Positions 6,320-13,195 of a stretch of 21,355 bases of DNA are shown piece by piece. Both the position numbers and the translations under genes were made by a program. The stretch comes from Lachnospiraceae bacterium (lineage in GTDB: Bacteria > Bacillota > Clostridia > Oscillospirales > Ruminococcaceae). The DNA lies in the NCBI GenBank assembly GCA_023664705.1, contig JAMPFE010000034.1, forward strand, positions 1-21,355. Reading direction: 5' to 3'. A model generated the notes under the pieces. The model saw only the letters and a program-made list of their open reading frames with translations, was not told where the DNA came from and searched no databases. Positions within the stretch are counted from its first letter, which is position 1, and every line of letters begins with the position of its first letter.

Positions 6320-7084
6320 ATGACGGGTCTGTATTTCAGCGGCACGGGGAACACAGAATTTTGTGTTGAAAGATTTCTCGCAAGAACGGGCGGAAAAGCG
6401 TACCGCATTGAGGACAAGGCGGCTGTCCGGGCGCTTTCGGAGGACGGCGATATCCTGTTTGCGTACCCCGTTTATTACAGCAATATGCCGAAGCTCGCGC
6501 ATGATTTCATAACCGAAAATTCCACGCTGTGGCGTGAGAAAAACGTGTTTATCATCGCGACCATGGGGCTGTTCAGCGGCGACGGCGCGGGCGTATCGGC
6601 GCGGTTTTTGAAGAAGTTCGGCGCGAACGTTACGGGCGGGCTGCATATAAAAATGCCCGACTGCATAGGGGACGTCGCTCTGCTGAAAAAGCCGCCCGAG
6701 GAGAATGCGAGGATAATCTCGGAGGCTGCCGCCAAAGCCGACCGCGCCGCGGAGGCTTTTCTCGGCGGGAAACCGCCGCGCGACGGTCTGAACGCGCTTT
6801 GTCACATCGCGGGGCTGTTCGGTCAGCGGCTGTGGTTTTACAATAAGACGAAAAACTACGCGAGCGCTCCGAAGATAGACGGCGCGAAATGCGTCGGGTG
6901 CGGGGCTTGCGAAAAGGTCTGTCCGACGGGGAATATCGGCGTGACAAATGGCAGGGCGATCTCGGGAAACAAATGCACGATGTGCTACCGCTGTTTCTCG
7001 GAATGTACGCAAAAGGCGGTCACGGTCATCGGAAAACGAGTGATCGTTCAGTATAAGTTTGAAAATTATAAGGAGCTAATATGA
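6320..7084 (+). CDS. EFR1-type flavodoxin/ferredoxin fusion protein
   Basis: This 254-aa protein has an N-terminal flavodoxin-like half with the phosphate-binding FSGTGNTEF (6-14) and FAYPVYYSNMP, and a C-terminal two-cluster ferredoxin. The ferredoxin motifs are CVGCGACEKVCP (about 191-202) and CTMCYRCFSEC (about 219-229), i.e. two CxxCxxCxxxC sets. This is the layout of the EFR1 family found in anaerobic Firmicutes; its members are presumed electron carriers of unknown partner. It begins 9 nt after purF, and its TGA overlaps the purM ATG (ATGA at 7081-7084), which indicates translational coupling to purM. Co-placement with the Fe-S enzyme PurF may reflect cluster protection or repair, but that is speculation. 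Confidence 0.9.
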   Translation: MTGLYFSGTGNTEFCVERFLARTGGKAYRIEDKAAVRALSEDGDILFAYPVYYSNMPKLAHDFITENSTLWREKNVFIIATMGLFSGDGAGVSARFLKKFGANVTGGLHIKMPDCIGDVALLKKPPEENARIISEAAAKADRAAEAFLGGKPPRDGLNALCHIAGLFGQRLWFYNKTKNYASAPKIDGAKCVGCGACEKVCPTGNIGVTNGRAISGNKCTMCYRCFSECTQKAVTVIGKRVIVQYKFENYKELI

Positions 7085-8118
7085 AAAGTTACAGCGAAAG
7101 CTACAAGGCGGCGGGCGTTGACGTAACGGCGGGCTACGAGTCCGTGCGGCTGATGAAAAACGACGTCGAGAGGACGAAGATACCCGGCTGCATTTCGGGG
7201 ATAGGCGGCTTCGGCGGGCTGTTTATGCCCGACCTGAGCGGAATGACCGAGCCCGTTCTCGTCAGCGGCACTGACGGCGTCGGCACCAAGCTGAAAATCG
7301 CCATGCTGATGAACAAGAACGACACTATCGGCATCGACTGCGTGGCGATGTGCGTGAACGACATCATCTGCTGCGGAGCTAAGCCGCTGTATTTTCTGGA
7401 TTATATCGCGATAGGGAAGAACGTCCCCGAAAAGGTCGCCGAGATAGTCAAGGGCGTCGCGGACGGCTGCGTTACGGCGGGCTGCGCGCTCGTCGGCGGC
7501 GAGACCGCCGAGCACCCCGGCATGATGCCCGAGGACGAATACGACATTGCGGGCTATTCGACGGGCATTGTCGATAAGTCCAAGATAATCGACAACAGTC
7601 AAATAAAGGTCGGCGACGCCGTTATCGGCATTGCCTCAAGCGGCGTACACTCCAACGGTTTCTCGCTCGTGCGCAAGGTGTTCAACATCAACGACCGGAA
7701 TCTCAACAGCTTCGTGCCCGAGCTCGGGCAGTCGCTCGGCGAGGCGCTGCTCACGCCGACGAGGATCTACGTCAAGCCCGTGCTGGAGCTTATTGAAAAG
7801 CTCCCCGTAAAGGGCGTCTCGCACATCACGGGCGGCGGGTTCTACGAGAATATCCCGAGAATGCTCCCCGAGGGTATCTCCGCCAAGATAACCAAGGGCA
7901 GCTGGGATATCCCTCCTATATTCGCGCTTATCCAAAAGGAGGGTAATATCAGCGGGCACGATATGTTCAACACGTTCAATATGGGCGTGGGAATGGCTGT
8001 CGTTGTCGACGGGGAGAACGCCGAAAGAGCCGTGGAGATACTTGGCGCGAACGGCGAGAAGGCGTTCGTTATCGGCGAGACCGTTTCGGGCGATGACGGG
8101 GTCGTTTTCGATAATTGA
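7081..8118 (+). CDS. purM: PurM, AIR synthetase (FGAM cyclo-ligase)
   Basis: PurM closes the imidazole ring, converting formylglycinamidine ribonucleotide plus ATP to aminoimidazole ribonucleotide. At 345 aa it is of normal length. Motifs are SYKAAGVDVTAGYE, IGGFGGLF, the signature SGTDGVGTKLKIA (62-74), CVNDIICCGAKPLYFLDY, ALVGGETAEHPGMM, and SSGVHSNGFSLVR with HITGGGFYENIPRML. The ATG overlaps the preceding gene's stop by 4 nt and has AAGGAG 6 nt upstream (within the EFR1 gene). Two hairpins follow the stop codon before the next gene. Confidence 0.97.
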   Translation: MKSYSESYKAAGVDVTAGYESVRLMKNDVERTKIPGCISGIGGFGGLFMPDLSGMTEPVLVSGTDGVGTKLKIAMLMNKNDTIGIDCVAMCVNDIICCGAKPLYFLDYIAIGKNVPEKVAEIVKGVADGCVTAGCALVGGETAEHPGMMPEDEYDIAGYSTGIVDKSKIIDNSQIKVGDAVIGIASSGVHSNGFSLVRKVFNINDRNLNSFVPELGQSLGEALLTPTRIYVKPVLELIEKLPVKGVSHITGGGFYENIPRMLPEGISAKITKGSWDIPPIFALIQKEGNISGHDMFNTFNMGVGMAVVVDGENAERAVEILGANGEKAFVIGETVSGDDGVVFDN

Positions 8119-8156
8119 CAATATTTGTCAAGGCGTCGTTTTCGTGATGGCGCCTT
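8115..8156 (+). other. Two consecutive dyads after purM
   Basis: TTGACAA/TTGTCAA (8115-8131, 3-nt loop) overlaps the purM stop. It is followed by AAGGCGTC/GGCGCCTT (8130-8156, 11-nt loop, one G-U pair). Neither has a T-run, so full termination is unlikely; they may stabilise or process the polycistronic mRNA. The two stems share two bases and so are mutually competing. Confidence 0.5.
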
Positions 8157-8177
8157 AAATTGCTTTAAGAGGTGCTT

Positions 8178-8729
8178 ATGGGATTTTTTGGCAGGCTGTT
8201 CGGAAAGAAAACGCCCGAGGTCTCGGAAAAGACCTTGAATTTTACAATCGATATTCAGGGCGACTGCTTTATCATAAACGGCAGCCGCCTTGAGGTGCCG
8301 ATGCACATAGACGCGCTTGCGGCTGTGCTCGGCGAGCCGCGCAGGGTGAGCTTCAAGACCAAGCTCGAGGACAGGGAGTTCCTCGAGCGGCTGCACGGCG
8401 AGCCCGTCACGGACAGAGTGAACTACGCTTGGGACGAGCTGGGGCTTATGTGCTACACATACAACGGAAAGGTAGTAAATACGTTCGGGATATGCTTTCG
8501 CGGCGGCAAGTCCCCGTCTAATCCCAAGGGGCTGTTCGGCGGCACCGTGCTTATCGGCGGGCAGCCGTGGTTTCCCGTTATGATGAGCGGAGAGGACTGC
8601 GAGGTCCTGCGCGAACTGTATTTCGGGGAATATCTGCTCACGGCGGAGTACGCGGACTTCGACCAAGACGACGGCACGCGCACGGAAAAGGACTTCACGG
8701 GCATTGAGATACAGCTTAAAAACGGTTAG
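8178..8729 (+). CDS. Uncharacterised protein with WDELG motif (DUF7738-like)
   Basis: In this 183-aa protein a short MGFFGRLFGKK start precedes a beta-rich domain with LNFTIDIQGDCFIINGSRLE, GEPRRV, YAWDELGLMCY and KGLFGGTVLIGGQPWFPV. The spacing of the G-[ED]-P and WDELG motifs resembles a family of small beta-rich proteins (DUF7738-like, often near immunity genes); I hold that link loosely. No catalytic residues, signal peptide or membrane segment are evident. The ATG at 8178 is chosen over GTG 8172 because AAGAGGTG lies 3-10 nt before it and the MG[FL]F-x-x-LFGKK beginning is common. It lies between purM and a flavodoxin gene in the same direction. Function unknown. Confidence 0.75.
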   Translation: MGFFGRLFGKKTPEVSEKTLNFTIDIQGDCFIINGSRLEVPMHIDALAAVLGEPRRVSFKTKLEDREFLERLHGEPVTDRVNYAWDELGLMCYTYNGKVVNTFGICFRGGKSPSNPKGLFGGTVLIGGQPWFPVMMSGEDCEVLRELYFGEYLLTAEYADFDQDDGTRTEKDFTGIEIQLKNG

Positions 8730-8759
8730 CGGGTGCATATCCGAGAAAGGACTTTTGTT

Positions 8760-9245
8760 ATGAAAATAGCGGTTGTATACTATTCGCTGGAGGGCAACAC
8801 GAAATTTGCGGCGGAAAAAATCGCCGAGAGATTGGGTGCAGACCCGATCGAGCTGAAATGCGTAAAGGCGTTCCCGACAGGCAAGGTCGGCAAGTTTTTT
8901 TGGGGCGGAAAAAGCGTTGCATTCGGAGAAAAGCCCGAGCTTATGCCGTACGGCTTTAACGCGGACGATTACGACGTTGTGGTGATAGGCTCGCCCGTCT
9001 GGGCTTCAAAATATGCGTCGCCGTTAAAAACATTTTTTGCGGAAAACGACATTTCAGGTAAAAGGCTCGGTTTTTTTGTCTGCTCTGCGGGAGGAAAAAC
9101 CGACAAGTGTTTCGCGGAAATGAAACGCGGCGCGAAACAAGAGGGCGCTGCGACGCTTAGCCTGATCGACCCGCTGAAAAAGCAGACTCCCGAAAACGAC
9201 GCGAAAATAGACAAGTTCTGCGAAAGGCTGAAGGAGGCTTTATGA
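8760..9245 (+). CDS. Flavodoxin family protein
   Basis: This 161-aa protein is a single flavodoxin-like domain: IAVVYYSLEGNTKFAAEKIA (3-22) with the FMN phosphate loop, a middle beta strand leading to VVIGSPVWASKYASPLKTF (about 74-92), and LGFFVCSAGG. It probably binds FMN and carries electrons in the cytosol or acts as a small NAD(P)H-dependent reductase; the partner is unknown. ATG 8760 is chosen over the upstream GTG 8733 because AAAGGA lies 8 nt before it and the domain begins there. Its TGA overlaps the purN ATG (ATGA, 9242-9245), so it is translationally coupled to purN. It is the second flavodoxin-fold gene coupled to a purine gene in this locus. Confidence 0.88.
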   Translation: MKIAVVYYSLEGNTKFAAEKIAERLGADPIELKCVKAFPTGKVGKFFWGGKSVAFGEKPELMPYGFNADDYDVVVIGSPVWASKYASPLKTFFAENDISGKRLGFFVCSAGGKTDKCFAEMKRGAKQEGAATLSLIDPLKKQTPENDAKIDKFCERLKEAL

Positions 9246-9874
9246 AAAACATCGTTGTTCTGGTTTCGGGCGGCGGAACGAATTTGCAGGCGCTTATCGA
9301 CGCGGAAAAGCGCGGCGAGATAAGGGGCGGCAGGATAACCTGCGTCATCTCGTCGAGGGCGGACGCGTTCGCGCTCGAGCGCGCGAGGACTGCCGATATC
9401 CCGACGGTCGTTATCCCGCGGAAGGACTATTACAGCAATAAAATGTACAGCGAGGCTATCCTCGCGGAGCTGCAAAGGCAAAGCGCCGACCTTATCGTGC
9501 TGGCGGGCTTTATGACGATACTCGACGAATGTGTTACCGCGGCGTACCCGTACAGAATTATCAACGTCCACCCCGCGCTTATCCCGAGCTTTTGCGGCGA
9601 GGGCTTTTACGGGCTGCGCGTTCACGAGGCGGCGCTGGAGTACGGCGTTAAGGTCTCGGGCGCGACTATCCATTTCGTCAACGAAAAAGCCGACGCGGGC
9701 GCTATCATTCTGCAGGGCGCCGTCAACGTTGCCAACGACGATACTCCCGAAAGCCTGCAAAGGAAAATAATGGAAAACGTCGAGTGGAAGCTGTTGCCGA
9801 AAGCCGTTTCGCTGTTCTGCGAGGACAGGATAGTCATAAGGGACGGCAGGGCGTATGTTGATTTTAAGGAGTAA
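9242..9874 (+). CDS. purN: PurN, GAR transformylase (10-formyl-THF)
   Basis: PurN transfers a formyl group from 10-formyltetrahydrofolate to glycinamide ribonucleotide. It has 210 aa. Motifs are VSGGGTNLQALID (8-20), LAGFM (88-92), INVHPALIPSF (107-117) and VSGATIHFVNEKADAGAII (138-156). The catalytic triad expected from E. coli PurN (Asn, His, Asp) is seen as Asn108, His110 and Asp151. GAAGGAGG lies about 6 nt before the ATG. The start overlaps the flavodoxin gene by 4 nt; the next gene begins 2 nt after its stop. Confidence 0.96.
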   Translation: MKNIVVLVSGGGTNLQALIDAEKRGEIRGGRITCVISSRADAFALERARTADIPTVVIPRKDYYSNKMYSEAILAELQRQSADLIVLAGFMTILDECVTAAYPYRIINVHPALIPSFCGEGFYGLRVHEAALEYGVKVSGATIHFVNEKADAGAIILQGAVNVANDDTPESLQRKIMENVEWKLLPKAVSLFCEDRIVIRDGRAYVDFKE

Positions 9875-9876
9875 TT

Positions 9877-10410
9877 ATGAGTGATAAGTATTCACTTTGC
9901 GAGAGCAGAGCGTATTTCGGCTGTCTGGACGGGCGGCTGAGGTCGCCGCTTTTCGGTCGGGAGATAGAGTTTCTGGTAAAGGGCAATGACGAGATCTACG
10001 CGCGGCGGTGTGCGGAGTATTTCGAGAAGATAACCGCGGAAAATCTCGCGGAATATCCCGTGCTGAACGCGCTTTTCGGGGCTCTCGGGGAGTACGTCGT
10101 CGACCTGCTGGACGAACGCGGCGACGAGCTGGAGCTCGGGGATTTTACGTATGACGAGGGCTCGTCCGTCGCCGACCTGCTGAAAGCGCTCACGCCCGCC
10201 GCGCTGACGTTCGAGAGGTCGCCCTATCATTCCGAGGAGGAGTGCCCTATCGCTTTCGGCGTCAAGCTCGGCTTCGACCCCATTGCCGACGAGTATATGG
10301 AGATAGTCATGCGCGGCGTTACAGCCGTCTACGCGGGCGAGTACCGCGGAGTGAGCCCGTGGAACGACAAGATACTCAAGAAGAAGTGGAACTACGCGAG
10401 GGGTATATAA
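9877..10410 (+). CDS. Uncharacterised protein, 177 aa
   Basis: I do not recognise this protein. It is acidic and soluble, with an aromatic N-terminus (SRAYFGCLDGRLRSPLFG), a helical middle (YARRCAEYFEKITAENLAEY, then LFGALGEYVVDLLDE) and a C-terminal block ECPIAFGVKLGFDPIADEYM leading to YAGEYRGVSPWN. The last part resembles beta-sheet domains seen in immunity-like or cell-surface-associated small proteins, but no family can be named. There is no signal peptide. AAGGAG 5-10 nt upstream (inside the end of purN) sets the start. It lies 2 nt after purN, and its TAA overlaps the next ATG by one base (TAATG), so it is translated as part of the purine operon. Confidence 0.8.
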   Translation: MSDKYSLCESRAYFGCLDGRLRSPLFGREIEFLVKGNDEIYARRCAEYFEKITAENLAEYPVLNALFGALGEYVVDLLDERGDELELGDFTYDEGSSVADLLKALTPAALTFERSPYHSEEECPIAFGVKLGFDPIADEYMEIVMRGVTAVYAGEYRGVSPWNDKILKKKWNYARGI

Positions 10411-11150
10411 TGAACGAGCAGAAATTCACGGGAAAGGCGGAGCTGTACGAAAAATTTCGTCCGAGTTATCCCGACGGGCTTATCGATTTCCTCTACGGGA
10501 ACGCGCGGTGCGATAACGTCGCCGATATCGGCGCGGGCACGGGAAAATTCACGCGCTGTCTGCTGAAAAAGCCGTGGAACGTCACCGCCGTGGAGCCGAA
10601 CGCCGATATGCGCTCAAAGCTCGCGGATGTCGAGGGGATAACGATAATCTCCGCTCCCGCCGAGGAAACGGGGCTGCCCGACGGGTCGGTCGGCTTGGTG
10701 ACGGCGGCGCAGGCGTTCCACTGGTTCGACGAGGAGCGCTTCAAGGCGGAATGCAAACGCATTTTAACGCCGAACGGACAACTCGCGGTAATTTATAACG
10801 AGCGCAGTTATGACGGCTGCGAGATAGCAAGCGTGCGCGACGAGATATGCCGAAAATATTGCGGCGCGTTCCATTCGGGACACGTTGGAAAGCGTTCGGG
10901 CGAAGAGGGAGACAGATTTTTGAGGAATGAGTATTTTAGCGAGGTCAAGGTCTTTAGCTGTTCAAACGACGTTGAAACGGATATCGGCGGCTTTGTCGGA
11001 GACACGCTCTCGCGCTCCTACGCGCTTAAAGAGGGCGACGATAATTTCAAAGCGTTTGTCGGGGAACTGGAAAACGTTTTCACAAGGTTCGCGAAAAACG
11101 GCAAAGTCACCGTGAAATATAATACAAATTGCTATTTAGGCAGCTTATAA
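10410..11150 (+). CDS. Class I SAM-dependent methyltransferase
   Basis: This 246-aa cytosolic protein carries the YEKFRPSYP opening typical of a Methyltransf_11-type subfamily. Motif I is VADIGAGTGKFTRCLL (about 37-52), followed by an acidic AVEPNADM strand-2 end, ISAPAEETGLPDGSV and TAAQAFHWFDEERF (about 98-111), which is diagnostic of this subfamily. The substrate is unknown. The start at 10410 is chosen because it overlaps the preceding stop (TAATG), has GAGGGG about 7 nt upstream, and begins at the conserved N-terminus; the in-frame ATG at 10242 would add 56 arginine-rich residues that look non-native. It is the second methyltransferase in the purine locus. Confidence 0.88.
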   Translation: MNEQKFTGKAELYEKFRPSYPDGLIDFLYGNARCDNVADIGAGTGKFTRCLLKKPWNVTAVEPNADMRSKLADVEGITIISAPAEETGLPDGSVGLVTAAQAFHWFDEERFKAECKRILTPNGQLAVIYNERSYDGCEIASVRDEICRKYCGAFHSGHVGKRSGEEGDRFLRNEYFSEVKVFSCSNDVETDIGGFVGDTLSRSYALKEGDDNFKAFVGELENVFTRFAKNGKVTVKYNTNCYLGSL

Positions 11151-11164
11151 TACAGGAGGTAATT

Positions 11165-11881
11165 ATGATAACACTTGACAAGGAACTGAACTCCCTCGCC
11201 TACCACGGCAGAGGGATAATCATCGGCAAGAGCGCCGACGGCAAAAAGGCGGTCATCGCGTACTTCATCATGGGGCGCAGCGAAAACAGCCGCAACCGTG
11301 TCTTTATCGAGGAGGGCGACGGCATTCGCACGCAGGCGTTCGACGAGAGCAAAATGACCGACCCGCACCTGATAATCTACGCGCCCGTGCGCGTTCTCGG
11401 CAACAAGACGATCGTCACCAACGGCGACCAGACCGACACTGTCTACGAGGGCATGGACAGGCAGCTCACATTTGAGGAGAGCCTGCGCTCGCGCACGTTC
11501 GAGGACGACGCGCCGAACTTCACGCCGCGTATCTCGGGCATTGTGCATCTCGAGGGCGGAGCGATGAACTACGCGATGTCGATACTTAAATCCGCTAACG
11601 GAGACGACAAGTCCACGCGGCGCTATACGTTCGCGTACAGCGACCCGATAAGCGGACAAGGCAGCTTTATACATACCTACGCGGGCGACGAGGAAAACGG
11701 CAGGCTGCCGAGCTTCGCGGGCGAGCCCAAGGACGTCGTTATCCCCGATATGAGCCTCGACGAGTTCACGAATTTCGTCTGGACGAGCCTCAACGCGGAC
11801 AACAAGGTCTCGCTGTTCACGCGCTATATTGACCTCGCGTCGGGCAAATTCGAGAGCCGCATCGTCAACAAAAACAAGTAG
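11165..11881 (+). CDS. purO: IMP cyclohydrolase, archaeal PurO-type
   Basis: This 238-aa protein matches the PurO/IMP_cyclohyd family, which closes the second purine ring (FAICAR to IMP), a job done in most bacteria by the N-terminal domain of PurH. Visible motifs are YHGRGIIIG (13-21), YFIMGRSENSRNRVF (about 33-47), DPHLIIYAPVR, TIVTNGDQTDT, PRISGIVHLEGGAMNYAMSI and SDPISGQGSFIHTYAGD. AGGAGGT 4-10 nt before ATG 11165 sets the start. Downstream in the same direction is a PurH that lacks this domain, which strongly supports the assignment. The family was first characterised in archaea; related genes occur in Clostridia. Confidence 0.88.
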   Translation: MITLDKELNSLAYHGRGIIIGKSADGKKAVIAYFIMGRSENSRNRVFIEEGDGIRTQAFDESKMTDPHLIIYAPVRVLGNKTIVTNGDQTDTVYEGMDRQLTFEESLRSRTFEDDAPNFTPRISGIVHLEGGAMNYAMSILKSANGDDKSTRRYTFAYSDPISGQGSFIHTYAGDEENGRLPSFAGEPKDVVIPDMSLDEFTNFVWTSLNADNKVSLFTRYIDLASGKFESRIVNKNK

Positions 11882-11889
11882 GGGAGCCT

Positions 11890-12375
11890 ATGGAGATAAT
11901 CAACGAGGCAAGCGGGAAATTCAAGGACAAGCAGAACGAGCTTTGCGGCTTTCTGTTTGATATTCTGCGGCAGCTTAACGAGCTGGAAGCCGAGGTAAAT
12001 GCCCGCAGCGAGGAGCTCAAAAAGCAGCGTCCCGAGCCGCATATCATAGCGCCCGGAGAGGAAGAACTTTGGGATGAGTACGAGCGGCGAACAGGCGAGA
12101 TTGTAAGACCCGTCTGTACCGAGAAGCTGCTTAAACGGCGTTACGGCGGAGAATTTGGCAACCCGTCGAAGTACGCATATGTTGACGGAGATTGCAAGGC
12201 AGTCTTTTCAATGAAGTCGGCGGGCAAGGCGGTCGTGGTCGTGTATTTCACAAAGGGCACACCGCAAATGCACAAGTTTGTGCTGAAAAGCGCGGACGGC
12301 GGCTGGCTGCTCGACGAGATGTACTACGGTTTTCAAAGCAGTCCCGACAAGTGGTATGCGTATTCGATCAGATGA
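11890..12375 (+). CDS. NTF2-like (immunity-type) protein, copy 1
   Basis: In this 161-aa protein an N-terminal helical, coiled-coil-prone part (residues 1-45, EIINEASGKFKDKQNE start) is followed by a small alpha-beta domain: helix WDEYERRTGEIVRPVCTEKL, then strands CKAVFSMKSAGKAVVVVYF, KFVLKSADGGWLLDEMYYGF and KWYAYSIR. The ending [KF]VL-G-WLIDE-YYGF-KWY resembles NTF2-fold immunity proteins; confidence in that family is moderate. It has no active-site signature. GGGGAG 3-8 nt before the ATG is the binding site. It is 8 nt after purO and 8 nt before its own paralogue. Confidence 0.75.
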   Translation: MEIINEASGKFKDKQNELCGFLFDILRQLNELEAEVNARSEELKKQRPEPHIIAPGEEELWDEYERRTGEIVRPVCTEKLLKRRYGGEFGNPSKYAYVDGDCKAVFSMKSAGKAVVVVYFTKGTPQMHKFVLKSADGGWLLDEMYYGFQSSPDKWYAYSIR

Positions 12376-12383
12376 GGTGAATT

Positions 12384-12881
12384 ATGGAAATAATCAACGA
12401 GGCAAGCGAGAAATTCAAGAACAGGCAGGACGAGCTTTGCGGCTTCCTGTTTGACGTATTAAAGCAGATTGACGTGCTTGAAAAGGAGATTTGCGAGCGC
12501 GGCATGGAGCTTCGAAGGAAAGCGGACGAAAGCGGTCTCCCCCAAAGCCAGATGCCGCCCGGAGACAAGGAGCTTTGGGAGGAATACAGGCGGCGCATGG
12601 GCGAGATAGTAAAGCCCGTCTGCACGGAAAAGCTGTTAAAGCGCGGCTGCGCCGGTTCTCACGGGAAGCCGTCGAAGTACGATTACATAAACGGCGAGTG
12701 CACGGTGGATTTCATTATGAAAACCGCCGCCAGAGCCACGGTCATAGCGCATTTTATGAGCGGCATAGCGCAGAAGCACAAATTCGTCCTGCGCGACGTC
12801 AACGGCAAATGGCTCATCGACGAGGTCTATTACGGCTTCGAGAGCGACGGCGACAAGTGGTATGTGAGCAATATTCGCTAG
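12384..12881 (+). CDS. NTF2-like (immunity-type) protein, copy 2
   Basis: This 165-aa protein is a tandem paralogue of the preceding gene: the same EIINEAS-KFK start, DELCGFLFDVLKQ, the ELW-EYRRRMGEIVKPVCTEKLLKR helix, PSKYDYINGEC, and the KFVL-WLIDEVYYGFESDGDKWYVSNIR-type end. The two differ mostly in the linker at about 48-62 and in surface residues, as expected after an old duplication. A likely role is as an NTF2-fold binding or immunity-like protein; no partner toxin is visible. It starts 8 nt after copy 1 behind GAGGTG. It is the last gene before a gap of over 300 nt that contains a gene on the other strand. Confidence 0.75.
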   Translation: MEIINEASEKFKNRQDELCGFLFDVLKQIDVLEKEICERGMELRRKADESGLPQSQMPPGDKELWEEYRRRMGEIVKPVCTEKLLKRGCAGSHGKPSKYDYINGECTVDFIMKTAARATVIAHFMSGIAQKHKFVLRDVNGKWLIDEVYYGFESDGDKWYVSNIR

Positions 12882-12928
12882 AGGCAAGAGGCAAGAGAGC
12901 GCCGAATACGTGAATTGAGAGCCGCGCG

Positions 12929-12960
12929 AAAAGAAAAGTCGTAAAGCTTACGCCTTACGA
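12929..12960 (-). terminator. Terminator of the 47-aa minus-strand gene
   Basis: Read on the minus strand, GTCGTAA (which includes the stop codon) pairs with TTACGAC, and TTTTCTTTT follows. It is a modest 7-bp stem. On the plus strand it lacks a T-run, so it mainly serves the minus-strand gene. Confidence 0.6.
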
Positions 12961-13098
12961 CCTTGTTTCCATTGCCTTGAGTTTTTCTATCAGCTCGTCG
13001 ATTTTCTTTTTTTCCGCGTCGTCCACAGTGGCTTTTACGCGTTCGAGATAATTTATGTTATCCAGAACGTCGCCAACGGTCAAAGATTTTGACGGCAT
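12955..13098 (-). CDS. Small 47-aa helical protein
   Basis: A minus-strand ATG at 13098-13096 opens 47 codons ending in TAA. The protein begins MPSKSLTVGDVLDNINYLER and ends in a lysine/glutamate-rich helix (DDAEKKKIDELIEKLKAME) likely to form a coiled coil. Support for a real gene is unusually good for its size: a perfect TTGACA-17-TATAAT promoter (13160-13132), AAGAGGTGG about 6 nt before the ATG, and a terminator. Function is unknown. It is transcribed towards the two NTF2-like genes and divergently from purH, splitting the purine operon. Confidence 0.75.
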   Translation of the reverse strand: MPSKSLTVGDVLDNINYLERVKATVDDAEKKKIDELIEKLKAMETRS

Positions 13099-13131
13099 AC
13101 CGTCCACCTCTTTTCGGTATTCTTTATTTGA

Positions 13132-13160
13132 ATTATAGCATATTAAAAGAGGTTTGTCAA
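13132..13160 (-). promoter_or_regulatory. Consensus promoter for the 47-aa gene
   Basis: The minus strand reads TTGACA (13160-13155), a 17-nt spacer, then TATAAT (13137-13132): a full sigma-A match, 34 nt before the start codon. The opposite strand towards purH shows no comparable promoter. Confidence 0.9.
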
Positions 13161-13195
13161 TATTTAAATGTTAACAATTTACAGGAGGATTTTTT

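Noticed and set aside
4880..7012. A 710-codon open frame on the minus strand opposite purF and the EFR1 gene
   Set aside because: It runs exactly antisense to well-identified purF and EFR1 genes, is Arg/Ala/Val-rich with no family motif, and reflects the GC-rich codon pattern of the real strand.
8115..8131. TTGACAA-N3-TTGTCAA as a Rex operator
   Set aside because: Half-site order and spacing are wrong for Rex; a hairpin at the purM stop is the simpler reading.
13155..13177. Possible Rex site near purH (TTGTCAA ... TTAACAA)
   Set aside because: The half-sites are separated by 10 nt instead of 4, and the first is simply the reverse of a -35 box for the minus-strand gene.
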